This document shows positions 46,600 to 59,145 of a stretch of 64,000 nucleotides of DNA, one piece after another. The notes beneath the pieces were generated by a model, which ran no database searches, had not been told where the DNA came from, and worked only from the letters and a program-made list of their open reading frames with translations. Positions within the stretch are counted from its first letter, which is position 1. Every line of letters begins with the position of its first letter. The stretch comes from Ulota crispa (lineage: Eukaryota; Streptophyta; Bryopsida; Orthotrichales; Orthotrichaceae): the NCBI GenBank assembly GCA_963920765.1, contig OY987247.1:6668471-6732470 (forward strand), written 5' to 3'. The position numbers and the translations under genes are program-made.

Positions 46600-47175
46600 C
46601 AGTGTACTAGATCGTTGCCTTTCTTTTTTCCTGCAAATCCTTGAGTACTCGGTCTCAAAAGAACGGTGCCCTGCATACCGAGCAAAAACAAAATTAAATA
46701 CTTTGGACTATATCGTAGGCTTTCTTTCTTTTTCTTGCAAATGCTTGAGTTCTTGATCACGAAAGAACGGCGCTCTTCTTACCGAGCAGAAACAAAACAA
46801 GTCAGATCGTAGCCTTTCTTTTTTCCTGCAATTCCTTGAGCTCTTGGTTACGAAGAACGGCGCTCTGCATACCGAGTAGAAAAGAAATTCAACTCAGTGA
46901 ACTAGGTCGTATCCTTGATTTTTGTTTCTGCTCGGTATGCAGAGCGCCATTCTTTTGTAATCAAGTACTCAAGGATTTGCAGGAAAAATAAAGTCAGATC
47001 GTAGCCTTTCTTTCTTTTTCGTGCAAATCCTTGAGTTCTTGGTTACAAAGCACGGCGCTCTGCATACCAAGCAGAAACGTAATTCAATTCAGTGAACTAG
47101 ATCATAGCCTTTATTTTTCCTGCAAATGCTTGAGTTCTTGATTACAAAGACTTGCGCTCTGCATACTGTGATTGC
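46600..47175. repeat. Promoter-proximal repeat array upstream of the lyase gene
   Basis: About six units of 80-100 bp, each with TCCTTGAGTTCTTGG-like, AAGAACGGCGCTCTGC and ATACCGAGCAGAAAC segments. One unit (about 46915-46995) is inverted. The array begins about 30 bp upstream of the pectate lyase start codon, so it occupies the proximal promoter. Confidence 0.75.
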
Positions 47176-47330
47176 GGATAGTTTTCTATTTCACACCTTT
47201 GAAATTAGAAAGTCCTATTGCTTTTTTGTACGTGAGCTTGAGCTTATCTTTAGTGAAAAGATACTAAATACTGTAGGAAGACCGGCAATGGTCCCGTGCA
47301 TGCTGTTAGACTTGCAAAAGAATTAGAATT

Positions 47331-47704
47331 AACTCAGAGGATCATATCGTGACTTTTGCAAACTTTATAATTTGCGTTTGTTAACTTCTATTTCTCTGGC
47401 TAACGGTGTTTTACGTACTCTGTTTTTTAAGGAGCTACCTCAATCTCTTGAAAAAATAGGATTAATTCTCTTCATTTTAAGCATGAGCTTGAGCTCGTTT
47501 CAAGTAGAAGATGCAACTCAGAGGATCATATTGTGACTTTTGCAAATTTTATTCCAGTAATTTGCGTTTGTTAATTTCTAAATCCCTGGCTAACGGTGTT
47601 TTACGTACTCTTTTTTCAGGAGCTACACCTCAATCTCTTGAACAAATAGGATGCTCTTCCCTTTCAAGCACGAGCTTGAGCTCATCTCAAGTAGAAGATG
47701 CAAA
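47331..47704 (+). repeat. Two-unit direct repeat, period about 184 bp
   Basis: Both units start AACTCAGAGGATCATAT and include CTGGCTAACGGTGTTTTACG, CTCAATCTCTTGAA and CAAGTAGAAGATGCAA. The second keeps a short open frame, but no family is recognised. Confidence 0.75.
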
Positions 47705-48212
47705 CAAAAAACTGTGAGAAATCAGGCATCGTCACTCAATAAGCGCCATGCAAGCTTTTTTAGGAAACTGATAAAATTTTGAATCTATATATTTTTTTGC
47801 TGTTGCCATCTATAGTGGAGAAGACTGAGCAAAGTTTCGCAACTGCTTTAAAGAATGTCAAATAACTCCTACTTCCTACTTACAACCAACAATCTTTGCA
47901 ACTCAAAAACTTCGAAATGCAATCTGAATGCTTGGTTTCAAAAAAACAGAGTTCTAGATTAATATGCTTGCTTTCTAACACAGCAGTAAATTTCAGTGGT
48001 TTTTTTCAATCTAGCTCAACTACGTATGTTCTCCAAAGTAGAAATATTGTCAAAAAAACATAGCAAGCAAATAAAGTAGTCTCCAACACCTGAACTTGTC
48101 TGGAATATTTGATTGGTCTTTGAAACCATTGTCTGAACGACCTTTCAGATTGCGAAGTGATTTTTTCTTTACCTCGTACTTGCGTTAAAAAAAATGTCCA
48201 ATCATACATTCG
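47705..48212. other. Intergenic, nothing recognised
   Basis: AT-rich sequence between repeats and a possible gene remnant. Confidence 0.35.
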
Positions 48213-48251
48213 ATGTTGCTTGTTTACTCTTTTGAGCCCTTCTTTCTTGTA

Positions 48252-48668
48252 GATCAGTTGGAAGAAAACGACTTTGTGATTGCATTAATTTCAAAACTCT
48301 ACAAGGAGGGTAATGTTTGCAGGGGGGGTGAAGAGTTGCTACCTGATTTGGTGAGAGGATTGCAAAATCGTGGAGAGATAAGAGAAGCACAGTGTTTGTG
48401 TGACGAATGAGTTGGAGTTCGGTTGGATGTAGAAGAGCGATTCAGGAGAGGTATTGTACCTGGAGCTGGTTTGGCGATGGATGTGGTGGGTTTGGAGGTT
48501 TTACCAGCAAGGTTGTGTGGTGAAGGGCAGCGATGGGAGAGATGCGAGGAGACGAGAGTAGCCAAGGAGTGGGGTGTGGTTGGGATCTCTAGACTTGAAA
48601 GGTTCGGTGTACGGAAGGAGGCTGCATTTGTATCTCAAGCTTTTGCTTGCTTGTTCCTAACACCCTAG
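48252..48668 (+). pseudogene. Possible helical-repeat (PPR-like) protein remnant
   Basis: After a good acceptor (CTTTCTTGTAG at 48251) one frame reads FVIALISKLYKEGNV and LVRGLQNRGEIREAQ, spaced like two pentatricopeptide-type helix pairs. It meets TGA at 48408 and then stays open in the same frame for about 85 more codons to 48668. The resemblance is weak. On the other strand a Ser/Pro/Thr-rich frame from 48565 to 48299 could instead be a transit-peptide start. No other exons are recognised. Confidence 0.3.
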
Positions 48669-48805
48669 TACACTACTCATCAAAAAGTCACTTCGCATAT
48701 GAAAACGTCAAATGTCATAATTTATGGCATACAAAAATATAATAAATGCTGGGTTCGCAGGTTTACTAATAATTGATTTCAAATTTAAGATGGTTGAGTA
48801 TACTA

Positions 48806-49107
48806 CACCAAATAGTGCATTTAGGTTGCCTCATACTAATTTCTTGACATTCTACACTATTTAAATACTTATTGCTGCTACAGTAGTTTTCAGCAATAAT
48901 CATTGTAATAAATAATTTTCAAAAGACTTGACAAGTACTACAAAGTTGTAGGAAGATAAATTAGCAATATTCAAGTTGTAAATCAAGTGAAATTTAAATA
49001 TGTAAAGAGTTGTATGCACTTCCAAGTGGGTAAGTGGTGGGCCTTGAGGTAACTTTCCAAGGTAAGGCAACCTAATTGTTGAGGCAACCTAAATGCACTA
49101 TTTGGTG
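48806..49107. mobile_element. TA-flanked miniature element (GGTTGCC ends), copy 2
   Basis: CACCAAATAGTGCATTTAGG and CCTAAATGCACTATTTGGTG are exact inverted ends with TA on both sides. 302 bp. Relative at 12099-12401, and a fragment near 41250-41360 in a pectate lyase intron. Confidence 0.82.
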
Positions 49108-49108
49108 T

Positions 49109-50275
49109 AAGATTTATGAAGTAACATGTTTATGTTGAATTTATCCAGTGATTTAAACAATGAGGTACTTGTTGGAATATACAAAATGATGTTTGTTGTT
49201 TATATAATGCATTTTTAATGGCCTTATAAACTAGTGACTTTCTCACCTTTTTAGTACACAAGTAACTTTGGTTACATTACCTTGCACTAAAATGCTAACT
49301 TGCACTAATTTGGAAAACAGGTGTACTAACATGTTAGCTTGCAATAATTTAGACCAATTTAATATACTATGGGCTACAATGTTTAGTATTTAGTATAATG
49401 CAAGCTAAATGATTCAAATATTAATTCAAATATTGTGAATGTTATAATAATTTGGAGAAGTATTTAAAAACAGCTATTTGATTCAATGATTAGAGAGTCA
49501 AAATTGTAAAGAGATTTTGTGAGCATGCATTGCAATGGGACATGATGGCTTGCATGAAGGACAAAGAATGCCACAATAGTGGGGCTATGCTCTCAAGTTG
49601 GACAAGATGTAGCCAAAATTGTACTTGGATAAAGGCACTTTTTGCACAAATTCAACATAATCAATATGAAGTTCATCCAAATTGGTGTGAAGGAGTCTCA
49701 CATTACTAGCACTTGTATAACAATTGGAATAACTTCTTTAATGGGTTATGCTAGATAATTGGTTGATTATTTGCAATGACCATAACATTCAATAGCACTA
49801 TTAGAGGCTACCCTCCCTCCAATAGAATGGTGTGGAATATTTCACACCATTCTTTAACTATGAAGACTCTTGGCTCAATTTGTTAGAGTTTATGAAAAGG
49901 AGGCTCAACTCACTGCACACAAGTCGATGTGGGGGCCAGATATGTCAGAAAAGAAAAAATAAAATAAATAAATAAATAAATTTGTCAAGACGAAGTTCAT
50001 GGATGATGTTTGAAGAGAGGGAATGACAGCCTCTCTTCAAGCTATTGAATGTTATGAAATTGGTTATTGGACATATGCATTCAAATTTAATCCTCAATTG
50101 AAGATTTGCACTCAAGTTTTTGTTTTTACCTTGGTCAAGCAAAAATTATCCTACAATACATGCAAACATAAAATAAAATAAATCAACAGAAGTGTCAATG
50201 TGTGCACGTTCATCCTTAACATTGGTTTTTGTTGGTAAGTTCATCCAAATATTGACAAAGGCAATGACTCATTAA
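49109..50275. other. AT-rich intergenic DNA, nothing recognised
   Basis: No convincing gene or element. Confidence 0.4.
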
Positions 50276-50656
50276 CCCTTAAAGGACCGCTGGGTGGCCA
50301 TGGCCTGCCCACATTGTAGGTCCAACAGTACTTATACTGTAGCTTCAACAGTGTTTTGGTTGATGGGCACTAATAGTATTGCTTCTAAAAGTTTCAAAAG
50401 TCAATAGTGCATGTCAACCTCATGAAAATTGCAATAAGGGTAGCTTGGGACCTAACACCACAATTTTGAATTTTCTCACAATTTAGGTTACCTAAAAATA
50501 TGAGCATATTTGATAAGATGGTTTTTTGCCTTCTATGATGGATCTTGTGTTTACGGTCACTTTGGAAAAAAAAACAGATGAAAAACAACTTTTTTTGTTG
50601 TACAATTTTTTTTTCAAGGCTAGAGGACAATAATCGCCCTCATGGGTGTTTAGAGG
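50276..50656. mobile_element. TTAA-type miniature element, subfamily C, copy 2
   Basis: Starts CCCTTAAAGGACCGCTGGG and ends GGTGTTTAGAGG with TTAA on both sides. Matches 18441-18787 (CATGGCCTGCCC). Joined to the next element by one shared TTAA. Confidence 0.8.
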
Positions 50657-50660
50657 TTAA

Positions 50661-50884
50661 TCCTTGAAGGGCCCTTGGACTCTAGAGATACGATAACAAA
50701 TACGGCCGCAACTAATGTTCAGAAGTTTGAATCAGTTAGAAATTAAGTGTTACAACCATACATATTGAAGGGTTGTATGATGGTGGGTGCATAAAAAAAA
50801 TTGGAAAGCCCTTAGAGCAGCCCAAATACATCTGTACATATGGCTATACATATGGCCGCAAAGGGCTTTCAGGATGTTCAAGGA
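50661..50884. mobile_element. TTAA-type miniature element, subfamily F, copy 2
   Basis: Starts TCCTTGAAGGGCCC and ends GGATGTTCAAGGA, TTAA on both sides. Reverse-oriented relative of 44812-45023. Confidence 0.78.
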
Positions 50885-50888
50885 TTAA

Positions 50889-51574
50889 GAGAAACTTGGT
50901 AATTTCATCCTTCTATTCTACCCAGTTGTTTTTAGAGTTGAGGTATCCATTGCCAAAATGGATTAAGATTCTAGCAAAATTTGCCAAAAAATTGGCTTTG
51001 TATGTAGAAGACTATGGCCTATATCCTCAAACTCATATCCAGCTAAATTTTGACAATTCTATAAGATTAGTTTTAGGCACTTGATTATGATTTTTATGAA
51101 TAGTTGTGATTTTCATAATTAGGTTGAGTTGCTAAAAAAACTACACAAGTTATTTCAATTAGTGGAAGATTTTGAATAGTGCAAGATCCCTTCATACTCA
51201 ATGGGTTAGTTATGTTTAATTAGTGTAAAGGGGTGACATGCATTTAATTTTCATCCTCCAAGTAGGATGCTAGGCACAACCTTTTGGAACCCCTCAAGTA
51301 ACAACTAGATGGTGCAATTTCCTTAATGTTACATCCTTCATACACTTGTTAGTTGAAATACGTGCTTGCAAAATCTCCTTGAAATTTTGGTCACTAGAAT
51401 TGCACTACTTGAGAGCATTTAAACAATTTAATCCCTTATCATACTAAATTAACCTAAATATTTGTGAACTACTTTATTCTTGCTCTTTGCAAATTCACTT
51501 GTTACTTAAATTTTATGAAATTTAGCATAGTTATTGCAGGTTGCAAGAATTGAAACAAGTTGTATGATGGAAAT
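50889..51574. other. AT-rich intergenic DNA, nothing recognised
   Basis: No gene or element seen. Confidence 0.4.
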
Positions 51575-51578
51575 TTAA

Positions 51579-51812
51579 CCCCTAAAAGACAAAGCAACCC
51601 TTTGCGACCAATACAATACGGTGTATTTTTCTTGTATTAGGAGTGCATTCACACCTTTATTACATTTGAGATCAACAAAGAAGTTAGAATACAAATCAAT
51701 GTTGTTCTAGTGAGGTAATCAAGATTCAAAATTAAAACTTTCTATTGGTAACAAATGCTAGTTATACAACAACATACATACTATGTATTATACTAGCCAC
51801 GTCCTTTAAGGG
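51579..51812 (-). mobile_element. TTAA-type miniature element, subfamily A
   Basis: Starts CCCCTAAAAGACAAAGC, ends GTCCTTTAAGGG, TTAA on both sides. The interior has TTTGAGATCAACAAAGAAGT. Confidence 0.84.
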
Positions 51813-52319
51813 TTAAGACTAATTTCATCGTCCGGGGAGAAGCTTGCATAAAATCAACTAATATCCACGATTCTCTGTTTTGGATTGGTTGACCATTAAA
51901 AAACATTAAGTATTTTGTGTATAATGTGTCTAAAAATGAAATCTTACTCAAATTGTTGCTTAGGTTTTTATATTGAAATAAAATATTGCAAAATTGAAAT
52001 ACCTCATTTGTATGTGACAGTTGTATGTGTTTGACAGTTTCAGATTTTTTGGCAGAGGTTTTGCTCAATTCAGCTACAGCTATGAATACTGGTTATCGAA
52101 GAGGCTATCAGGAAAAAGAAAAGGAAAGCGAAGAAAAAAAAAGGGAAAGAAAAAGCGTTTTTTTGTTTTTCCTAGTTTTGGGTTCTGATTAGGTACAACT
52201 ACCCACCAATGAGCACATCAGGAAACCCCTAAGGCCTTTTATTTTATTGTTTCAATAATAAAACTAAATAAACAGGTATGTTCCAAGAGGCTCTATCCTT
52301 GTAGTACAGTAGTGCTTAA

Positions 52320-52551
52320 CTCTTAAAGGACCAAGGAGCCCTTTGCGGTCAATACAGTATTTAGTATTTTCTTGTAATTGGAATGCATCCACACCTTTAT
52401 TACATTTGAGATCAACAAAGAAGTTAGAATATAGATCAACGCGGTTCTAGTGAGCTAGTCAAGATCCCAAATTAAAACTTTTTATTAGTAACAAATACCA
52501 GTTATATGGCAGCATATTTACTATGTAATACGTAGAGCAGTCCTTTAAGGG
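52320..52551 (-). mobile_element. TTAA-type miniature element, subfamily A
   Basis: Starts CTCTTAAAGGACCAAGG, ends CAGTCCTTTAAGGG, TTAA on both sides. Same interior as 51579-51812. Confidence 0.85.
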
Positions 52552-52642
52552 TTAATAATGTCAATTTTTGTAATAGAAACAATTGAATAGGATCAAGTCC
52601 CACTCCCCTTTTGTCCAAAATGTGTATTATGAGCCTAGTTAA

Positions 52643-52868
52643 CCCTTAAAGGACCATAGGGCATAGTATATACTCTATCATATAATTGGCATCTGCTACC
52701 AAAAAGAAGTTTTAATTTGGGATGTCCAGTAACTCACTAGAATGGCTTTGATATGTTCTCCAACTTCTTTGATGATCTCAAATGTAGTAAAGGTGTGAAT
52801 TTAGTCCAAATACAAGAAAAACTCCTTGTATGCTACTGGTTGCAGGAGCATGCTATGTCCTTTAGGGA
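52643..52868 (+). mobile_element. TTAA-type miniature element, subfamily A
   Basis: Starts CCCTTAAAGGACCATAGGGC and ends TATGTCCTTTAGGGA, TTAA on both sides. Oriented like 35153-35378. Confidence 0.84.
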
Positions 52869-52872
52869 TTAA

Positions 52873-55377
52873 AGTCAGCCCAAAGCTCCAAATTGTGTAT
52901 TATGAGCTTAGTTAAAGTCAAATGCTTGCGTACAATCAACACTTTTTTTTGTCAACACCCATTTTAACTCATTAATTAAAAAAACATATATTTAGGGAAC
53001 CATAAATGTGGGTAAGAAAACACCTCCAAAATTACAGCCCCCATAACTAGGGAAAATAATGCAAATGAAGTACTTATTTGTAATCAATGTTTGAATAAGA
53101 TGAACATTTTTTCTAACCCAAAGTGTTGACCTTATCCAAGCACCACTATATTGGTTTGCTTTTTGAATAAAGTATCCACTCAACTTTTTTAAGGCAGTTT
53201 CTCTCATTCCTTGCGGTCTCAATGAAGAGAAGAGACGGTTCTCTTTGTCACCCATATTTCAACTCTCCAAGTATCAATCCAAAGCCAAGTCTCAACTTTT
53301 CTTGGGTTGTAAAGGACAAAAAGAATCTTTAAAAAAGGTTTGAATATTATATGCAATTTTATTTTGTTGAAACTTTGTTTTCAAGTTAGTTTTGTATTTT
53401 TCATACACCTAATTCTTGAGCAATTCTTACTTTGTTGGCACAAAATCTTCCGAACAAAGTTGACGTGTAGGCATTTTTTAGCTAACATGAACTTGGAACT
53501 TGAGATGTAGTCTGGATGTAGTGTGCAAATATAGGTCTTGAGTCTTGACACAACATATTCAACTATTTATGAATTATTCAAAATCTATAAACAACAATCT
53601 AGAAAATAACACAATTATTTTTGCTTGTAAAACATCTAGAAATAGACTATATGCATTATACTAGAAGATAAGTACAAACAAGGAGAAATCTCTGGATGTT
53701 TAGAAACAGAAAAAGTCAAAAATTACATGAATAGTTCAGATATAGTTAAACATATCATTAAGTATTCTGGATTTGCAAATTTCAACTAGAATTGAGACAT
53801 GAGACATGGTAGCAAACCACTCGTTAAATTACATACATGTATTGAAATATTATAATCAAACAAGAGTTTTTGAATCAATGCAAGACTTTGCATTCCATAA
53901 CTATTATACGCTTCTACTAAAAGTGCATGTGTGATGAAAACTCATTATGCATCTTTTTAACAAACAAACACCTTACACACTTTGTAAACATCATGTGCAT
54001 TTCTAATAAAAGTCGTGTCATACATGTATATTGTATCAGAAAAGTTTGAACTTTGTCTTTGCTTTACGAAATATATACAGTAATGTGTATTGATTTGCCT
54101 CGAAGGTTGTTTATATTGTTGAAAGTCTACTAAATGTTGAGCATGCTTTTTGTGTATTGAATCGATACTAAATTTTGAGAAATGCATGATAAACAAATCA
54201 TAATTTTCATCTGCAAAAAATTCAACATTTTCAAAAGAATCAAAGTATGTGTCAAACTTGTCTGTAATGGAATTTTTTATTTTGTTTCTCTCGTAAGTTG
54301 CTTCCTTTCAAATACATCCATATTTCTTTAGATGCTACCTTCTCAAAGAATGCTATTTCATGAGCGGGGATCCGTGGGTTGTGAGTAGTGAGTTGGGGTT
54401 ATTTGTCAGTAATAATAAATTCCACCTATAGTTGTGTTCAAAGGACCTTATAATTGTGCAATTTAAACTATTATCTCTTAAAAATTTGACTTTTTAAAGT
54501 TTTTCCATTGATTTTAAATTGAGAATCCATTCTTGCTCATAAAACCTTGAATCCTTGCTCATGGTTCACCGTTTTATGCTCACCAAATAACATTGTCTGT
54601 ACCTTCTCTAAAAATAAGTCCCTTGTTTGCTTGTCCACCCCAAGCAAACAATGTTGTATGTTGTAAGTGAAGGGCTGGCTTTGCAAATTCTAAAATACTT
54701 TTAGAAGAATAAGGTTTGGAAGATGTCAAAACCCTAAATGTTCTTTAAGATTCTTCTTTTTGTTTGAAAAAATCTTTTGAGTAAAAAAATCCAAGGGTTC
54801 TTTTATTAGCATTTCTTTAAGAGTTCTTTCCCTCCAACCTTGCTCTTTTGCTAGGGTTTCATACTTGCACTTACACTCTTATTTAAAAAAGTTGCATATG
54901 AATTAGGGCATTTTTTTTTTGCCAAATTACAGCTGTCAACAGGCCACTTGAGAATGGATGTAGGGACCAGCCCAGAGTGGCCCAAATCTATCAATTTTTT
55001 TTTGCCAATTTGACTTCCTTTTGCGAGAAAAAAATGCCTGGATATGAATGAGGCACCGAGAAGCTAGTAACTTTGTAGATCCCTTTGGTAACCATAATAG
55101 AACCTTACATTATCTATTTTCGTTATTGAATTTGATTTTTAATTCCCATCAATGCAAAAGACAAGTAGTTGGGTTTGTTTTTTAGAAAGTGAAATATTTT
55201 TTTAACTTTCAGTTGTTAGACTTGGCTTCGATAGCTCTTATGTAACTCATGGAGTCGTTGTCCACAACACCTACCTGCCCCTTTTATTTATTGAGTGCCT
55301 GGTGTAACTTACTTTGTGGTTGGTATGTAGTTGGGGGGAGAGGAATTTCTTGTATTTTTGAGGTAGATAGCAATCAT
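52873..55377. other. AT-rich intergenic DNA, nothing recognised
   Basis: About 2.5 kb without convincing coding or structured elements. Confidence 0.4.
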
Positions 55378-55565
55378 ACTACTAAAATCATAGAAACCTT
55401 TGTAAGATCACATCTTCATCTCTGTGATGTCATATCTCCAATCTCTGTGATACAATTTAAAGATTTATTGAAATTTCTATTACATTCTATCTAACATATG
55501 AAATTCCTAATAAAATTCTAATGGTGAATACGTAATATACCAAGCACCAACAACTTGTAAGTGAA
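55378..55565 (+). repeat. Dispersed repeat, copy 2
   Basis: Homologous to 11495-11675 (ACTACTAAAATCATAG, AAATTCTAATGGTGAATA). Followed to about 56230 by AT-rich DNA with nothing recognised. Confidence 0.55.
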
Positions 55566-56289
55566 AAAAATGTCATAGATATTATCAAATTGATAAGGTT
55601 TAGAGAGTACCATGGGTTCAAGTGGAGTCACCTCCCACCCTTCTATCATTTACATATTTTTTAACTTCATTCTGATAAATTGCTTCTTAAAAAATGAGTT
55701 CCCTTCTTTTCTCTTGGAACTTCAAACATAAATTTCAAGAAGTACTTTACACTATGTCCCACGTTCTAACTCAAAAAGTCTCATTTCAATACAAGAACTC
55801 AACCTAAATTTCCTTTGTGTGTTTACATGCTCAAATGGCGTCAACTGACCTCTCTCAATATAACAATTAGTGGATCAAAGTTTTGAAACTTTTCAACAAT
55901 TTAATTGCAAGATCTATTTTCTTGCTTACTTATGTACACCCTCTTAAAATTTCAGACTTTTTAAGGGCATATTCATTAGATTACAACACTCAAAGTAGGA
56001 TCAAAACTATTTTTTAAGCTTCTCTAAATTGTCAATTTTTATTTTGGATGCTACCACCTATAATCAAGGATAGCTACCTATGTACCTTTTGCTTTGATAA
56101 ATTGTAGTGAATTCATACCAACTCAAAAAAATTCAATGGTCATAGAACTATTTCTTCTTTAATTTTCTATCAAAAATCTTTCCAAGCTGCTAAACTAGCT
56201 TAAATTTTTGTACAAACGTCATCTTTCCATTAAGGTAGCAACACCCATAACTGTCAAATTAAGGGTTTTGAACATGCCAATTATAAACC

Positions 56290-57590
56290 CCTAAAGCACT
56301 AAGCTCAAATTTCCACCAAATCCGCTCCAAAACTACCATTCTAGCTAGTACAAATACCAAATTTTAGATTTTTTTTTGGCAAATGTAATCGTAAGATCTT
56401 GTACTAGACTAGTATCAAAAGATGTGAAAACAAATTCAGGAGTTTTCACTATGTCCATCTATACTAATAATAGGCTTGGTTCCATTAGTTGGGTAGTTGG
56501 GTGTCTATAATAGAAAAAAATCTTTATTAGTTGGGTAGTTGGATGTTGCTCCAAGAAAATTAAGTGGCGGTTATGTGGTGGTTATTCTTATTTCTATGGT
56601 TATAAGGCAATTATGGTTGTCCTTGGGGATGGGGTATACACGGGAATAGGGGGTGGTTGCCTAGAAAAGGAGGCAAAGCGTGTAGGTAGGCATAGTACAA
56701 GTAAACTCATTGGAATGGAAAGGAGAAGAATCTTGAAGAAGGTGATTATGAGGAAGGTCATGTTAATATTTTTGCAAGGACCCCCTCCCATGATGGCCCT
56801 CCGCTGGAACAGCGAGTACAAGGGTCCACTAGTTGTTAGATATTTGAGTTTGAATTGACAAAAAGCCATTTTTGTCCTTGCAAAAATCTGGGCAGCTGCA
56901 TTTCACAAGGTCATATTTGTATGAAAAATACTCTGAAATGGTTGTATTTTTTTGGATTTGTTCTTCAAAGCAAGTTGGGTACCAAATTGAAAAACTTCTA
57001 AACATTTAGAATTGTAAAACACATGGAAAAAAAGTAGTAAGTAAAAAGAAGTAGAGAATGATGCAAACCACTAAATTGTTAAGAACTTATTTATGGAAAT
57101 GAAAAATTCCCATCTCAATGGTTATAATGTTGTGGTAAACAATCTATATCTTTTTCTTTTGTATTTTTTTCTAAAATATTGAAAATTGAGTAAATTAATG
57201 GGCTTCAAAGTTTATTTTAGAGTACTAGAGAATCCATAATTGCCCCCAAACAAAATCTCCTCATAACTTTCATCTCATTAATCAAAATGGAATGATTCAA
57301 AGCTTCCCAAGTATATATAAATATAAAAAACAAATTTCAAAAAATAATTCAAAAAAAGGAATTTTTAAAGAAGTTTTTTGGCTGCCCGTCAAGCAAAGAA
57401 AACTACATATCATGCAATAACTTTTGAACCATGAAGTCAAAAGTTGTGAAAATTTTTGGGCCTTAAAGCTACTCTTTGGACACATCATGTGTGAAAATCC
57501 CAAAGTAAAAAATGAAAACTCCATTGGTAGTGAGCTGCCCAAAATTGCTAAATTGCCAAAAAAGGGTGTTAATCACTACTTTAAGGGTTT
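56290..57590. mobile_element. Degraded subfamily-B element carrying a Helitron
   Basis: The left part (CCCCTAAAGCACTAAGC, GTAAGATCTTGTACTAGACT) and right part (AACTTTCATCTCATTAATCA, GATTCAAAGCTTCCCA) match 42708-43646 in order. The 375-bp Helitron at 56458-56832 interrupts it. The right boundary is uncertain. Confidence 0.62.
56458..56832 (+). mobile_element. Non-autonomous Helitron
   Basis: 5' end TCTATACTAATAATAGG, 3' end CTAG, inserted between A (56457) and T (56833) as Helitrons require, without target duplication. A GC-rich hairpin CGCTG-GAA-CAGCG lies 14 bases before the terminal CTAG. No Rep/helicase coding sequence. Removing it restores alignment of the host repeat. Confidence 0.82.
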
Positions 57591-57840
57591 ATAAACATCT
57601 AGCAAATTATATGATCCCATTAGCAAGAGAAAAATGATGAGTTTGTACTTTTGAATGTATTATGTGGACATTGTGAGAATAAGTTATGAATTTTTAAAGA
57701 GCCGATTGCAATTGCACCTAATACCAACACTAAGGTTTCATGTTCACATGTTAAATATCCTTGTAAGGACATCTATTCACTTCCACAAATTTTCTAATAT
57801 TTTAGAGGTGATGGTTATGGGTATTGCTACCTTAAATGGT
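57591..57840. mobile_element. GGTAG/CACCCATAA-related element, degraded
   Basis: Shares CATCTAGCAAATTATA, TAAGTTATGAATTTTTAAAG and TTTCATGTTCACATGTT with 59381-59692. Right end is GGTATTGCTACC before TTAA. Confidence 0.62.
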
Positions 57841-58507
57841 TGGTTTACAAGCCTCCTACCTTATCAACGTATTGTTCATGTTTCTTTAACCCTTTAAGGT
57901 TTGTGATTGATTTGGAGAGCAAACAAGAGATAGTCAAGTTCTAAACTCAATACAAATGAGAAATACCTAATTAGAATTTGTGATGAAGATTTGACCGTAC
58001 CATTGGAAGGGGGTTTGATGCTTGGACCTTCATAATAAATTTGGTGGCAACTGAGGGTTCCTTTGTTGCAACTTATAATAGATCTCTTAGTCCATATATG
58101 GTGAAGCAAGCAAGCACACAACAAGCTACCTTTGCCACCGTATTTCTTGCTCATGAATTATTTTTGTTCTCATAGGGCCCAGTTTCTCATTTTTTACCAT
58201 CAAGAGTCCATATGGAACTCTAATTTGGCATTCCCCAAACTTGTGTCTATCAACATAAATGCCATTCTCTTATGCATTTAGGGTTGTCTTTTTCCAATGA
58301 TTTGCATATTTTCAGCTTGCATGCAGGCAATTTTTTCAACCCCTCAACCAAATGTTGGCATGGATCTTCATGGAATTTGTCCCATTACATTCATTCCCAA
58401 ATTCCCCACACCCATCCCCTTTCATCCATAACCAAATTAATTGTCAAACTTTGGCTACCAATGATAATGTGTCCAAATTGACCAAAAAGTGTTCAACTAG
58501 ACCTTAA
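57841..58507. other. Intergenic, nothing recognised
   Basis: No convincing gene. Short frames only. Confidence 0.35.
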
Positions 58508-59141
58508 CCCCTAAATGCCTGAGGCTTTTTTTGAGCATCTACAAATTTGCTTCAAATTGAACAAAAAAGCAACATTTTAATAAGCTGTATCAAGTTCTTC
58601 TAAAATGTAATTGTACAAATTCAAACTAGATATGTCAGAGGTTTCATAAGAGAAAAACAAAATAATATCACTTATGGATTGAAAGATTATAATGTTTGAT
58701 CAAGAGGGTGTCAAAACTACAAAAATGACTTGAAGCCTTTGAATCCTTTTTTCACATGTTGGATCTAAAAAGGTGGTTACCAAAAAAATACAAGATTAAA
58801 GGAAATAACATATATAACCCCAATCACTTTATAGCTTTTCAAAATCTCTTCTACAATTTTTTCAAATGAATTTTTAGTGTAAATTTTTCTCCAAGATCTA
58901 ATGTATTTGAGGCTCATTTCCAAGAGCTCTCAACACTAGAGAAAGTCAAGACTCTTGCACAAAAGCTTGAATAGAAAACTCATAATTAATCATTTTCAAA
59001 ATCAGATTGTTGATCCTAAAACCGTAAACTTCACAAAGAATAAATCCAAAATATAAACTACTATAAATAGCAACTTAGTTAGGTTTATTGAACCTCAGCT
59101 TATTGCTGACACCAAAATTTGGTGCTGCTAGCATTTAAGGA
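58508..59141. mobile_element. TTAA-type element, subfamily D, copy 2
   Basis: Starts CCCCTAAATGCCTGAGGC and ends GCTAGCATTTAAGGA. 634 bp, homologous throughout to 35410-36045. Shares its right TTAA (59142-59145) with the next element. Confidence 0.85.
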
Positions 59142-59145
59142 TTAA

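Noticed and set aside
46200..46644. Plus-strand frames of 110 and 131 codons
   Set aside because: Antisense to pectate lyase exon 1, whose signal peptide and splicing phase are coherent on the minus strand.
56613..56869. Overlapping frames of 81 and 89 codons on the two strands
   Set aside because: Lie inside and just past the Helitron; no Rep, helicase or other recognisable protein.
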